Shown: positions 1 through 11,079, counted from the first letter of the stretch. The stretch is DNA of 64,000 nucleotides from Tipula vernalis (GCA_958295665.1 OY282558.1:30711045-30775044); one strand, 5' to 3'. Translations and numbers: made by a program. The notes: a model not told the origin generated them from the sequence alone.

Positions 1-829
1 GAAACTCGAGACCCGATGTTCAGTGTCAAGGTCAAATTATAATTCTCAAAATCTACTAATGATGTATGGCAAGCAAAACGTCTATGTCAATAAAAAACTC
101 CTAAAGGACCAATTTGGCACTCGTCGGCCACCGACTATATATCGCTAAATTATCGAAACTTGGAGGAACGTTTGGTTAGATGCAACAAGGAAATGAAATA
201 AAATACAGACGATGCCTTCATTTGTACAACGAAGTATTAGAAGATATGCAATTTTCAAAATGCGAAAATATTTAGTTCAAAGCAAGAGTCAGTTTTAATG
301 TTTCATTCAAACTTCTCGTCAAAATCTTTAATATAGTATGTTAAGACGATTTTGAAAATAAATTACATTTCATGAAAAACATGTCACTATTCGTTACAGC
401 CACCGCTTGATGAAGATATTGCGTGCTACACAAATATGCTAATTTGGTATCTTTTGATGAAAACATTTAAACAAAGAAAATAATCGTATGTGGTTGTAGA
501 GTAAGGCCAGCGACAATTTAAACAACCGAGTTACCATGCGTAAACAAGCGCTTGCTTGTGTGTTGTTTTAGGCTGCAGTAACTACAAATGTTGTCTTTCA
601 AGTGTGTTAACAAAAGGTGTTAAATGATACATTGAACCCGTTTGTTTCTTCGCAAAATTGCCCTCCTTAATCGCGTCCTTATACAGATAATTTGGTAAGC
701 GAAAATGCGCAGCATCTTGATTAGAACGATCCTTTATCTCATAATCAGTAGTTAATACGTTATTATATTTTATCATGCGATACTTTATTTAATATACAAA
801 AAGAATAAATTTATAATCTACCATTTGAG

Positions 830-1480
830 ATATTGGCAGTAGCCTAATAAAATAATTAATGGCTTGATCCTGGTAAATTTGTAGCTCATTCACTTTGGTT
901 TTATTTGCTGAGCTCCAAATTTGTATTAGATATATAATAAATTTGAATGAATATACGAAAAATAGCTATTTAGCGAAACTGCATGGGGAACAAATTTCCC
1001 AATTCGTTGGAAGACTAGGGTGCTATTTTCTGTTTTATAGAGTATGGTGCGTCCACTTTAGGTTAAAACTGAGATGCAACCCGAGATAACAGATGTTCTC
1101 TACCGTATTGATTTTTTCCGAATCTAGAATAATTTCCTCGAGTTCAATAAATAGTGGTTGCCTAAGAGACAATATTATAAATTTAGGTTTTATTTATTTA
1201 GACAAAGTTTATTACTGGTGAAGTATTCACTTGAGATTTTCAGATCGGTTTCCATTTGTAATTCTGAGTTGTATCTGTATCGTCTGCAAACAATTGAATT
1301 TTGCCAGAGAGGTTCAGAGAAAAAATAGCAGTTATAGATAATGAACAGCAGGGGCCCTAAAATGGAACCTTGCGGTACTCCACACTTTAATAGTAGCTCT
1401 TTATATTTATCATTTCCTATTTGATTGTTATCATTCAAATAGTTCTCCAGCCTTTGATGGACAGTTTTTTAAAATTTTTT
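830..1480 (-). pseudogene. LINE reverse-transcriptase remnant (C-terminal half)
   Basis: The minus strand encodes a non-LTR reverse transcriptase fragment split over frames. The motif GVPQGSILGPLLFIIY (about 1330-1390) is the RT block just before the catalytic aspartates. It is followed by METDLKISSEYFTSNKLCLNK, which matches the helix after the YADD box, but the YADD box itself is lost to frameshift. Further down (about 840-930) another frame reads IQIWSSANKTKVNELQIYQ, the usual post-RT segment of Jockey/CR1-like LINEs. The 5' part (endonuclease, early RT) is absent. This is a dead 5'-truncated copy next to the intact LINE ORF at 1718-4618. The recognisable part differs in sequence from that ORF, so it is probably another family. 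Confidence 0.7.
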
Positions 1481-1624
1481 AAATCATTATAGTGGTCCGT
1501 TCTTACGCAGCTTTATCATAAAATTCGATTTAATGACGCTACTTTTAAAAGTGACGATAATATGCAAAAATTGGTGTTTCAGCATTACTTTTACAATTTG
1601 CAACTTTCATTATTTTTTGATATG

Positions 1625-1655
1625 ATTTATTTATTTATTTATTTATTTATTTATT
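1625..1655. repeat. (TTTA)n tract, likely 3' tail of the adjacent LINE
   Basis: Uninterrupted TTTA tetranucleotide array. Read on the minus strand it is (TAAA)n, lying about 60 bases beyond the stop codon of the 966-codon LINE ORF. Many insect LINEs end in a short simple repeat rather than poly(A), so this probably marks the 3' end of that insertion. Confidence 0.6.
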
Positions 1656-1717
1656 ACCAACTTATACATAACTGGTTACATCAATAAGAAATTTAATAAA
1701 ATTATATAATGTAAAGA

Positions 1718-4618
1718 TTACCAATAATTCAAAAGAAGCTTCGACATCAATTCCTTAAATGCATTTCTAGACAGATTAAAGTCAAAAGCCGGCCGTACTT
1801 TATTAAAGGAAGCAGAAGAATGATAAACCAGCTCACATTTACCGTAGTTTTGCCTACAAAACGGCAACTTAATTTGGAAATCTTTATCGCGCAGCACACG
1901 TAATGGAGTATATATATCAAGCAAACTCAAAATTTCCGAACAATCGATTTTAGACACCAATAAATCTCGAACAAACATTGCGCTAATTTCAATTCTACGA
2001 ATAAATAGCGGCTCCATATTTATTAATTTACATCTACCACGATACGCTGGGAGTATGAAAGCAGGTACATTCGCATCTCTAGGCAACCTTCGTAGTGCGT
2101 ACATTAAAAATCGCTTCTGAACCCTCTCTATGCGATCTGAATAGTTAATATAAAACGGATTCCATATTACAACACCATATTCCAACAATGAACGAACAAA
2201 AGAGACATATAAAGTTTTAATCACGTAAGGATCATGAAAATCCTTAGCAAACCTTTTAACAAATCCAAGCATAGAATTCGCTTTAGAAATGCAACCTTCA
2301 ACATGTTTATGGAACGATAAATTCGAAGTAAAGGTTATACCTAAATCTTTAAAAGTATCAACAGTTTCAATACTACAACCATCAAAGAAGTAATCGTAAC
2401 TAGTGGGTAAGACTACGCGGGTGAAACACATTGTTTTGCATTTGGAGATGTTTAGAATCAAATTATGCGATGTACACCAAGCCTTGAAGTTTGTCAGGTC
2501 AGACTGAAAGTCAAGTGCATCATTGGCGCAAGAAATAGTTTTGAAGATTTTTATATCGTCCGCATAAATGAGAATGTCGGAATGACTTAGACAGTTGACC
2601 ACATCGTTTACGAAAAGAATGAAGAGCATGGGACCCAAATGGCTGCCTTGAGGGACTCCTGAAGAAACATCAATAACTCTTGAAGTGAAGCTGCCAATTT
2701 TCACAAATTGAGTTCTGGATTTTAGATAAGATCTAATCCAATCAACTGGCAAGTAGTTACAATTCAATGAAATAAGTTTCCGCAACAGCAAGTCATGATC
2801 GATCTTGTCAAAAGCCTTACAAAAATCAGTGTAAACGACCTGTACAATATTACCATTTAATAGAGCCCTTGAAATACAATTAGTAAACAAAACTAAATTA
2901 GTAATAGTTGACCTACCAGGGAAAAATCCATGCTGTTTGGAAGAAATGAAAGTCTTAACATGAAAGAATAATTGATCTTTAACTAGTTTCTCAAAAAGCT
3001 TTGGTAAAACTGATAGAATACAAATACCTCTATAGTTCTCGACATCGCTTCGAGATCCGGATTTGAAAATCGGCTTAATAAGTGAGCGTTTCCATGCAAT
3101 AGGAAAGCAACCCTCAGCGAGACTTTTATTAAATAGTACGGAGATATGGGAAGAAATTACCTTACCGGTTAATTTTAGAAAAATGGGTGGAATAGAATCG
3201 AAACCGGCACTTTGGTTAATATCAATATTAGACAATTCGGATAAAATAGTATCCACTTCCAGACGAAACATTGAAAACTTAGAATTACTTGCAACATTAC
3301 TGAAATTACCAAGATTTGATTTCGAACTATATACACTCTGAAAGAAATCAGCAAATAAATTACAAGTATCCTGTATGTTATCACAGGAACGGTCGTTGAA
3401 ATACATCGTAGAAGGGTAACCATTAGACTTACTTTTGTAGTTAACAAAATGCCATAAATTATTTGGCTTCGATTTAATTAATGATTCAATTTCCAGAATA
3501 TAACAGCTGTAAAGAAATCGGTTTAGACATATATACTTCTTACGTAATACATCAAACGAGTTGTAATTAACAACATTAGGATGCAATTTATATTTCTTGT
3601 GAGTCTTGTCCTTTCTATTTTTTAGATTTATCAACTCATTATTATACCACGGTTCCTTCTTAACGCTAAAAGCTTTCAGTCTAGGGATAAATTTCTCAAT
3701 ACCTAGATTAATAATTCTATAAAATTCGATTAACATGTCATCAATACTATTACAAGCATAAAAAAACGACCAATCATACGTATCCAGAAATGCATTTAAA
3801 GAATTGTAATCGCCCTTTATAAAGTTGTAAGTCCATGAATTAGCATTTTCTTCGACTAACTCGCAACATTCAAACATAACTGAAATATTCAGTGGAGAGT
3901 GGAAAATACTAGACGATCCAGCCAAATCCTCACACGTCGATACGGTCACCTCATGATCAAATGGTACAAAAGCCAGATCCAACACATTACCACTATTATT
4001 CGTAACACTGTTACATTGCTTTAACCCCAACGAAAATATTTCCGAGATGAAGTTATCCATTTCATCGTTCATGTTAATAGGAGTCAAATTGTTATCAACA
4101 TACTCCCACACAATATCCGGAATGTTAAAATCTCCAAAAATAAATAGACGATCCTCCGGCTGAAGAAGTGGAGCAATATTTGATTTGACAGTGTCCACAA
4201 ACCTTTGATAAGCTGGCATACTCGAATGGCAGGGTATATATGTAACACAGATGATCAGCGAATATGAATGGAATTGTATACGTACAGCAACAATTTCGGC
4301 AACGCAATTAGCCAACGTTATCAGACTGGATGAATATTTGTTAGAGACTGCGACTACAATACCGCCACCCTTTTCGTAAGTGTCCCTTTGCAGATGCCTG
4401 TCCCTCCGGAAAACAGCATAAGATGACGGAAAATACTCCTCAGTTTTAAAGTGGATTGTTAACCACGTTTCAACAATGCAAATAACATCAAAGTCTTCCT
4501 CTAAAATTGACAAATACAGAGATTTTGATTTGGCTCTGATACTATTTGAATTATGGTAGTAGATATTTAAGAATGACCGTGGCTGGGGAACTGCTTCACT
4601 GCTACGAAGAGTAAACAA
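1718..4618 (-). CDS. LINE ORF2: AP-like endonuclease plus reverse transcriptase, uninterrupted
   Basis: A 966-codon open frame encodes the polyprotein that nicks target DNA and reverse-transcribes LINE RNA. Residues about 18-245 form an exonuclease-endonuclease-phosphatase domain: N24 in YYHNSNS, E50 in IVETWL, D163/N165 in FGDFNIPD, and H240. Residues about 500-760 form the RT: D598 in VYTDFCKAFD, SGVPQGSHLGPMLF at 653-666, and YADD at 685-688. The C-terminal region (770-966) contains a LLEYGVVIWNP segment and ends in a conserved-looking tail found in Jockey/CR1-like insect LINEs. No stop or frameshift is seen, unlike almost everything else in the window, so insertion is probably recent. One oddity: the usual Ser-Asp-His near the endonuclease end reads Ile-Phe-His here. 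The start codon is the first ATG in the frame. A decayed ORF1 lies upstream. Confidence 0.93.
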   Translation of the reverse strand: MFTLRSSEAVPQPRSFLNIYYHNSNSIRAKSKSLYLSILEEDFDVICIVETWLTIHFKTEEYFPSSYAVFRRDRHLQRDTYEKGGGIVVAVSNKYSSSLITLANCVAEIVAVRIQFHSYSLIICVTYIPCHSSMPAYQRFVDTVKSNIAPLLQPEDRLFIFGDFNIPDIVWEYVDNNLTPINMNDEMDNFISEIFSLGLKQCNSVTNNSGNVLDLAFVPFDHEVTVSTCEDLAGSSSIFHSPLNISVMFECCELVEENANSWTYNFIKGDYNSLNAFLDTYDWSFFYACNSIDDMLIEFYRIINLGIEKFIPRLKAFSVKKEPWYNNELINLKNRKDKTHKKYKLHPNVVNYNSFDVLRKKYICLNRFLYSCYILEIESLIKSKPNNLWHFVNYKSKSNGYPSTMYFNDRSCDNIQDTCNLFADFFQSVYSSKSNLGNFSNVASNSKFSMFRLEVDTILSELSNIDINQSAGFDSIPPIFLKLTGKVISSHISVLFNKSLAEGCFPIAWKRSLIKPIFKSGSRSDVENYRGICILSVLPKLFEKLVKDQLFFHVKTFISSKQHGFFPGRSTITNLVLFTNCISRALLNGNIVQVVYTDFCKAFDKIDHDLLLRKLISLNCNYLPVDWIRSYLKSRTQFVKIGSFTSRVIDVSSGVPQGSHLGPMLFILFVNDVVNCLSHSDILIYADDIKIFKTISCANDALDFQSDLTNFKAWCTSHNLILNISKCKTMCFTRVVLPTSYDYFFDGCSIETVDTFKDLGITFTSNLSFHKHVEGCISKANSMLGFVKRFAKDFHDPYVIKTLYVSFVRSLLEYGVVIWNPFYINYSDRIERVQKRFLMYALRRLPRDANVPAFILPAYRGRCKLINMEPLFIRRIEISAMFVRDLLVSKIDCSEILSLLDIYTPLRVLRDKDFQIKLPFCRQNYGKCELVYHSSASFNKVRPAFDFNLSRNAFKELMSKLLLNYW

Positions 4619-4629
4619 TGGTGTCTTCA

Positions 4630-5060
4630 GTAACGGGGAAGTTACTTTAGATGTTGAAACACGGTCCCTGTCCGGTTTTTTGTTATGCGTGGATAATTAG
4701 TAAATGGCCGGATTATTCTCGGATATGATTGAGCGATGTTGTTTGTATCAAACTGGAATATTTTGTTTATGTTAATCACTACATCCTTATCATTGAAATC
4801 CAGTGATGGCAATCGCTTATGACGATATCATTCAGAAGTTGTTGTTGCTTCAACAATTCCACTTCCTTTTCTAGAGATTGAATTTAGATATTGCACCTCA
4901 CAACATTGTCGTCAACTTGATTTATATTTTTTTGAACGCTTGATAACTCAAGGCGGATTCATGATTTCGTTCGTTCAGATTATTTAATGTTCAGAACGAT
5001 TTTGTCGCCATCTTTATTTAAAATAGTCAAGTCTTTGACATTGTGTTATTTCAAATTACA
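4630..5060 (-). pseudogene. LINE ORF1 remnant upstream of the 966-codon ORF2
   Basis: The minus strand just 5' of the LINE ORF2 reads as broken pieces of an ORF1 nucleic-acid-binding protein. A charged, coiled-coil-like stretch (LNERNH, then ELLKQQQLLNDIVIS) is followed, after a one-base shift, by LPSLDFNDKDVVININKIF. That order of coiled coil, IS-GLP-like motif and valine-rich strand is typical of ORF1 proteins of Jockey/CR1/I-like LINEs. Several stops and at least one frameshift are present. The element is therefore probably 5'-truncated or mutated in ORF1, although ORF2 is open. Confidence 0.6.
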
Positions 5061-5108
5061 TAATAAGAATTATTTTATTTTGGTGTGGTCAAACAATTTA
5101 TTAAACAC

Positions 5109-5250
5109 CTGGGCCCGTATTCTAGAAATTCACCGAAAAAATTCGCCGGTGACTGGTATGAAATTATTTAAATTTTCGACTGAAATGATGTATTTCACTA
5201 GAAAAAATTGGGCGACTTTTTTTGATCGAATTTCAAGAATACGGGCCCTG
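5109..5250. mobile_element. Short element with ~40 bp inverted repeats (MITE, Harbinger-like ends)
   Basis: The left end CTGGGCCCGTATTCT (5109-5123) pairs with the right end AGAATACGGGCCCTG (5236-5250). Pairing continues inward with small mismatches (GAAATTC, an A-run, then CGCC). No coding capacity fits inside. It lies immediately before a Harbinger transposase relic, so it could be a MITE of that family or the decayed terminus of the larger element. No convincing 3 bp target duplication was found. Confidence 0.6.
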
Positions 5251-5277
5251 AAAATAATATTTCATTGGACAATTTAA

Positions 5278-6086
5278 TGGATATGGACGATATCCAATTA
5301 CTTCAATCTGATCTAATCATTGCGAGCACATTTATAATAAGGTATTTATTAAAACTGAAGTTGAAAAATAGAAGACGCTATTCTGCTTAAAAAGTCTTGT
5401 TGCAACGGCCTACACACGGATATTATAAATATTTAATAGCCGAAATGAGACTGACTGATATACGGAAGCGTTCAGAAATTTCCATTGTATGACGCCTGAA
5501 ATGTTCGACAAGGAATAATTCTTTAATTTATTATTATGTATGTACATTCCAGGCATTTCCAAAATCGAATAGCTCGTGTTACAATTTTAAAAATTCACAC
5601 AGGATAGTATTAATGGCAGTGTCCGATGCGGATTATATATTTGTCTTTGTAGACATTGGTTGGTTATTTAGGCGAAGTTCGTTCGGAAAACGTATTATCG
5701 ATAATTGTCAATTGCCTCTTATGCCAAATCATGCCATACTTCCTAATAGCTCAATAAGTTTGCCGTTTTGTTTTGTTGGGGATGAGACTTTTCAGCTGCT
5801 AACAAACATTATGCGTCCCTACCCAGGAAGAAGAACCGTGGTTTTAAGGCACGAGAAAAACATTTTCAACTCCAGATTATCTAGAGCCAGGGGAGTAATT
5901 GAAAGCGTTTTTGGCATTTTAAGCTCCAAATGGATAATATACCGTAAACCATTCATAGCAAGCAGGCTTACTGTTGTAAATATTATCAAAACCAAAGTTT
6001 GCTTGCATAATTGGTTATGTGACTATGTGCGAATACCAGTACAAACACAAATGGATTACGAAATTTGGACGAACGGGGTCCAATAA
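5278..6086 (+). pseudogene. PIF/Harbinger transposase (DDE_Tnp_4) remnant
   Basis: Two pieces of a Harbinger-type DDE transposase in the same orientation. The N-terminal piece (about 5281-5530) reads LLQRPTHGYYKYLIAEMRLT with stops and a frameshift, matching the conserved entry region of HARBI1-like proteins. The C-terminal piece is an open frame, 5613-6086 (157 codons). It contains AVSDADYIFVFVDIG (catalytic Asp region), CFVGDETFQLL and NIMRPYPGRR, then FNSRLSRARGVIESVFGIL with the expected acidic residue. The middle of the protein between the two pieces is missing. The protein would cut and paste the element. It is inactive here. A Myb-like partner gene lies just downstream on the other strand. 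Confidence 0.82.
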
Positions 6087-6484
6087 TCCGGATGGAAACG
6101 CACATTCAATTCGAAACTAATTTGCTCTGTATTTCACATCTCACAGTGTATTACCGTGGCAAACGAAATGTTAAAATAAAATAAGTTTGCTAAAAATAAA
6201 AATTAGATACATTTGGTTCACTTTCTTTTCAGACTAATAGTACATATGTATATACATTTAATTCCGTTTTAAATTGACATATTTTGACTAATTTTCTCAG
6301 TTTTTAAATTTTTGACGATGTTTTTAAAACGCAATATGGGCTTCAAGCTGTTTTTCGTCTGACAAATCGTCTACATGTTTTGTCTGCTTTTGATTAATAG
6401 TGTTCTGATGTCCTTTCATTGTGCTTCTCAGCAATACGAGCGCTTTCTTATTTTTCACACCGGCTGATGATCATGACACGGCCG

Positions 6485-6780
6485 TCATTGAAGCGGTAAA
6501 ATCATGATGCTCAAAATCCAGGTAATCAAATCGGGAGGTTCGATATCTTGATCGTTGATAGTCACTGCGGTTTCATCAAACAAACCCTGAAACACTGAAC
6601 TCGAACTAGCCAAAATTACTTCAACTTCAACATTTAAGATTTTCGGGGAGCCCCCACTTCGGGACTCTTTTTGTTTAAGGGCCACACAGTAACTGATCTT
6701 CATATTACGCCATTTCGCTCTTCACTTTTTACCTTGAAAAAAGTGCATGAGATAATTTCATTACGATTAAAAATTATTTT
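6485..6780 (-). pseudogene. Harbinger accessory Myb/SANT-like protein, fragment
   Basis: The minus strand reads KWRNMKISYCVALKQKESRS followed by GGSPKILNVEVEVILASSSS and an acidic tail. The W-x-N-x-K spacing, a basic helix and then a Gly-Gly-x-Pro turn match the third helix and tail of Myb/SANT-like DNA-binding proteins. Harbinger elements carry such a protein, which helps nuclear import and binds the transposon ends. A stop lies a few codons upstream of KWRN, so the first helices are lost. Position (convergent with the transposase, about 400 bases away) supports the call. The ORF start used by a naive caller, the Met in WRNM, is internal to the domain. Confidence 0.6.
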
Positions 6781-6799
6781 ATGTATTTTACGAACTGAA

Positions 6800-8378
6800 A
6801 AACTTACTTGATTAACCCATGGTGGATGTTATGCGCTCCCACACCATTTTTTTAACAGAATTAAATAGCCAGTCGTTCTTTCAGCAGGCCTATTAATTGG
6901 TTTTCCTTAGCGAACTCTAAATTATAAAAGGGACAGTTATTTTATTAGCACAGAAACAGCAAATTGCAAACTTTTTAATTAAACAAAAGTGTACAGTTTT
7001 GTTTCTGTCCCTTCGTTCAGTTAAAAAGTTAGAGATAAACCAACTTGATGAAAAAGATTCAGAATAATGAAAAGATTCAGAAAACTATTAAACATTTTAA
7101 AGCCACCTGCTCAAATTGAAAAATTATACCCACATAAAATTCGCTAAAGTAAGTGGATAAAGTCCACATATGAATAGTAAATTCAAGCACGTGTTTTGCT
7201 TTACAGATATAAAATTCGCTAAATCAAACCGACTAAATGGCAAAGAATATGATTGGGTTTTCTGAATTCGAAAATGTCTATTATCATAGCCATCTTCCAT
7301 ATATTATAGTCGTAAGGTAGAAATACAAGCCTTCCACAAGAGGAGAACATTTTCCTGTTTCCAATAAGAACCAATGTAAAATTGGTGCTTTTGATTCATA
7401 AGTTTATTAATGAAAATTTAACGTAATAAAAATTTTGTTAATTTGCATATTTAATTATGTTTCATAGGTATGGTTTTGAAATCATAGAAGAAAATATCTC
7501 TACATTTTAAAATAAATAGAAAAAAGAAAACCTTTCTATTTTCAACAACTACACACAAACCATTAAATATAGAACCATCTTTGTCTTTCCAATATAAAAC
7601 AGTTAAAAGTGACAAAGAACACTTAAAACTAAAAACACGACAAAGACCAAAAATAAAACAATAGACATCCTTGTCGTATACACTCTAATCGTACCATGAG
7701 TTGTTTATTTTTCTCGTTTGAAAAGCTTTTGTAGTTTTGAATAAAATTATCGAAATTTAAATTATATTTTACGGATTAATTGATATATTCCAAGTGTTGT
7801 TTCCGCATATGTCTAAATATAATTATTAATCTACAAATGGGTGAAAAAAAATTGCCGAAAATAACGAGTTTTCATTCAGAAAATGAAAATTTAAAAAAGT
7901 CTTTTTTACACTGGTTCACGTGGAACATCGCAAAGTCTACACCTCTTATAGAAAGCACGTTTAAAAAATGGTGGAAGCATTAGGGCTCTTATATATACAG
8001 AGGGCTATCATGCTAAAGGTAAGCTTTTCCGTTCTTAATTTTAATTTATTATTTTAAGCGACTATAAAGTGAAGTACCCCGCCAAAGGAAAGTAAACTGC
8101 TCTCTGAGATTTCGACTCTTAAGGCACCAAAAACAAATACCATACCTAAGAAAAAAAAGAGCTAAACTTACGCAACTTTTAATGCAACTTGCTTTAAAAT
8201 TTAATAGTTCTAAAATATTTTATTAATTCAGTCTTAACGGTTCTTCTACAACTTGCTTTACATTCAATATTGCACTAAAATTTAATGTAATTGCTATATT
8301 ACAAATTAAATCGTTTTTAATGCAAGCTTTGTATTATTTTGTAAGACAGCCTTCCACTGGACCTATATGTAATGCAAT
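6800..8378. other. No recognised gene
   Basis: AT-rich sequence without recognisable domains. At 6927-7013 a short inverted pair (AAGGGACAG / CTGTCCCTT) brackets about 80 bases. A 67-codon frame at 7780-7983 has no recognisable motif and sits in low-complexity DNA. Confidence 0.5.
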
Positions 8379-8630
8379 TTACATTACATAAGTAATATTT
8401 TTTAAGTGTGAAGACTTATTAACAGTTTCACTCGATGTTTGATATTTCTTAGATAAAATAGTTTCCGACTTAAAAATTCTATCGAATATGACCTTGTTAG
8501 CAGTAAGAAAATCTTTCATAGACGGATTTTCCGCTTGAAATATTTCTGCTAACTTAGAAGTGCTATACGGCGTCAATTTCATTTTAGGCACATTATTTGT
8601 GGGCAGCCCAAAAACTTTATGGTTATAGCA
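8379..8630 (-). other. Unrecognised open frame, about 83 codons, possible gene or transposon fragment
   Basis: After an in-frame stop near 8632 the minus strand stays open to a stop at 8379. The translation is compositionally balanced (GLPTNNVPKMKLTPYSTSKL, then AEIFQAENPSMKDFL) rather than the Lys/Asn/Ile/Phe mixture expected of random AT-rich DNA. No domain is recognised. It could be an exon or a piece of an unknown transposon protein. The nearest known features are the Harbinger relic upstream and the AT-rich island downstream. Confidence 0.2.
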
Positions 8631-9757
8631 CGTTTAATAAAAATTCACTGTTATGAATTGTTGTTTTAAATTTTACGTCAACACGACTAAGTTACTCGAT
8701 AGCCGTATTATTGAGTTCGGGCTCAGTGCATTTCAATTATAAAATGTTCTTCTACGTTTACTGCCCTTTTCGATATCTGATCCAAGAGTTTTTTGAATAT
8801 ATTGAAGAAACCACTTTAAAGCTTTTTCCTGCTTTGCTATCAGCATCGTTTCGTTTCCACTTTGACAAGATGTGGTATGAAATTGTTTGTGCCTAGTTTT
8901 ATCGCGTTGCTTCTCGCGTCACTCACAAACTCTGCTCCACTTTGAGGAATCACTCTGGAATAGAACCCTAATATCTTTTAGACTAGCATAGTTTTTTTTT
9001 TAGTTTTATATAAATACTTCAAAAGTTCATCGATAAAGCAGGTATTAATAAATCAACATCAAAAATCCATCAATATATTTTATGACAGACATATAGTCAA
9101 AATAATAATGACATTCATATACGTGACCCTTTCATTCTGTAAGTCACAAACCGATATCATTTGCTTGACGGTTATATTTGTATATGTTTTATTATATTGA
9201 ACAACCGTTTTCTTCTTTTTAGTTAGATTTTGTAATCATCAATCTCATACGAGTACCTTACATACGTATAGTATATGTTTATAAAAAATGATTATTATAC
9301 ATAACGTAATGGTCATATGGACAGACGTATTGTGCGTGCAATATTAATATTCTGAACATATTAAATTCCACTTGGTATGCGTTCTTATGGTTTTTATGAC
9401 TTTTTAAAGTTCTCATATAACCATGTACGATCCCCAATATGCAATCGCATTTCGCGTGCTTCAATTCTGGTATTGCCTTTAAGGGTTAATATAATTTTTA
9501 TTTGTTTGCTTTATTGTTATCAATATTTTATTATTTTATGAAGAGTGCAGTCTTATTATTTTATTTGCGGCAAACTTCTTCAATTCATATTAATATTTAA
9601 CTTTATTTTTACTTTTTTTTTTTTTTTTTTTTTGTACATATATATTAACCGTTTAACCATAATAAAAATATAAGGTACATGTGATACATTTGAAAGATAC
9701 GAACGTTTTTTTTTGTGTGTAATATTGTTACTTGCTGTTGCAAAAAAACTAAAAAAT

Positions 9758-9898
9758 TTAATTTACAAAATAATCATCATGCGGCTGTGGTCGGTCAACA
9801 TGATACTTTTGATGTTTCCACGGTGACTTCATAAAATATGTTTGTTCTGATCTGATTACCAACGGCGGTGTGCGAGTGTATAAATGCACTAGCAAAAA
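9758..9898 (-). CDS. Candidate short 3' terminal exon, product unknown
   Basis: A GC-richer patch in extremely AT-rich DNA is open on the minus strand for 46 codons, ending in TAA at 9758-9760. It reads VHLYTRTPPLVIRSEQTYFM then KSPWKHQKYHVDRPQPHDDY. Charged and aromatic residues and rare-codon amino acids (Trp, His, Pro) suggest selection. Possible AG acceptors lie just upstream on the minus strand, but the best-looking one (TTTACAG near 9906) would bring in a stop. A chance frame or conserved noncoding DNA remains possible. Confidence 0.25.
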   Translation of the reverse strand, partial: FLLVHLYTRTPPLVIRSEQTYFMKSPWKHQKYHVDRPQPHDDYFVN

Positions 9899-11079
9899 CT
9901 ACTTACTGTAAATGAATTAAAATAATAAAAATAACCATAAAAATAATTCTTATTTTTTTCTTAATAATTTCTTACGATTTATATGGCATTTTAATAATAA
10001 TAAAATAAAATAATTTTTTTTTTGTTTTGTTTTATATAAAAATAATAATCGTAATAATAACGCGATCAGATTTTTAAAATTAAATTAAAATTTTTAAAAA
10101 AAATCCAAATATTTTGGTGTTGAAATCGACAAGAAGTTACTTGTTTGGATTTTTTAATTATTTGAGTTCTTTTTTTTTTATTAATTAATTACTGTATGCT
10201 TTGTTACGATTTTAACATCATATGTGTATAGCGTAAAACATATTCTTGAGAAAGTTATTTTGTTTATGTATACATATATTTTAGGAATTCATCTGGGATA
10301 TTGGTTTTTTGGTGGGAATTCAATCAAGTCTATAATACATTAGTACAGGTACAGTGGAACGTGATGTGTGTAAAATCAATAAAAACCATTTTCCATCTCA
10401 AATTAAAATATTTTTATTTTCCTATTTTTATAGAAAAGTTTTGAACAATTTTTTTTTATCACCTCAATGGTTTTATGGAATTTTTTTTTTTCAAACTTAA
10501 ATTAATTTAAAATGCAAAAGTTCGGAAAATATTATTTAATTAAAAGATTTTAAAAAAGTTTTATAAAAATATTTAAAATATTTTTATTTTTTTACAGGTT
10601 AAAATTGTAGAACTTTTTTCAGCTATACATATTTTATATAAAGGGGTGAATTTATTATGATTTTAATAACATTTTGTTAATAAAGCGGGCTTTACTATAC
10701 TCGTAATAATATGTTAACATAAAATCAATAAAATAAACCATTGCGCACGGTTTTAAAATCCTTCAGATTAATTTTTATTTTTATTTTTATTTTTTTCATT
10801 TAATTTAACATAACCACTAAAAATTCTTTTGATTTTTTGTTTTTTTTTTTTTGTAATATCGAATATTAGAAGAATCAGCAACTTGTTATACATAGAGGTT
10901 TTAAAAACATAAAAAGGATAAACATTTATTTTTTTTTTCTTTGATACAAAGAACCGCGAGCAGCGGTGTATAAATAAAACGCACATAAACTCTTATAAGA
11001 AATTAAAAATAAAAATTGTTCAAAGTGTTTTTAATAAATTAACTTTAATTTTAGCTCATTTCAATAAAGTTAATTAGTA

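Noticed and set aside
1..830. Possible gene at the left edge, including the 64-codon minus frame 582-776
   Set aside because: Frames are short, no motif was recognised, and no splice or repeat structure supports them.
3063..3341. 92-codon plus-strand frame
   Set aside because: Antisense shadow of the LINE RT domain on the minus strand, as are the 3175-3447 and 4125-4307 frames.
4987..5277. 96-codon plus-strand frame
   Set aside because: Covers the MITE-like inverted repeat and has no protein motif. The frame is a by-product.
6927..7013. Inverted pair AAGGGACAG / CTGTCCCTT as a tiny MITE
   Set aside because: Only nine paired bases, no target duplication. It could be chance.
10768..10986. 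72-codon minus frame rich in Lys and Asn
   Set aside because: Encoded by A/T homopolymer runs. No coding signature.
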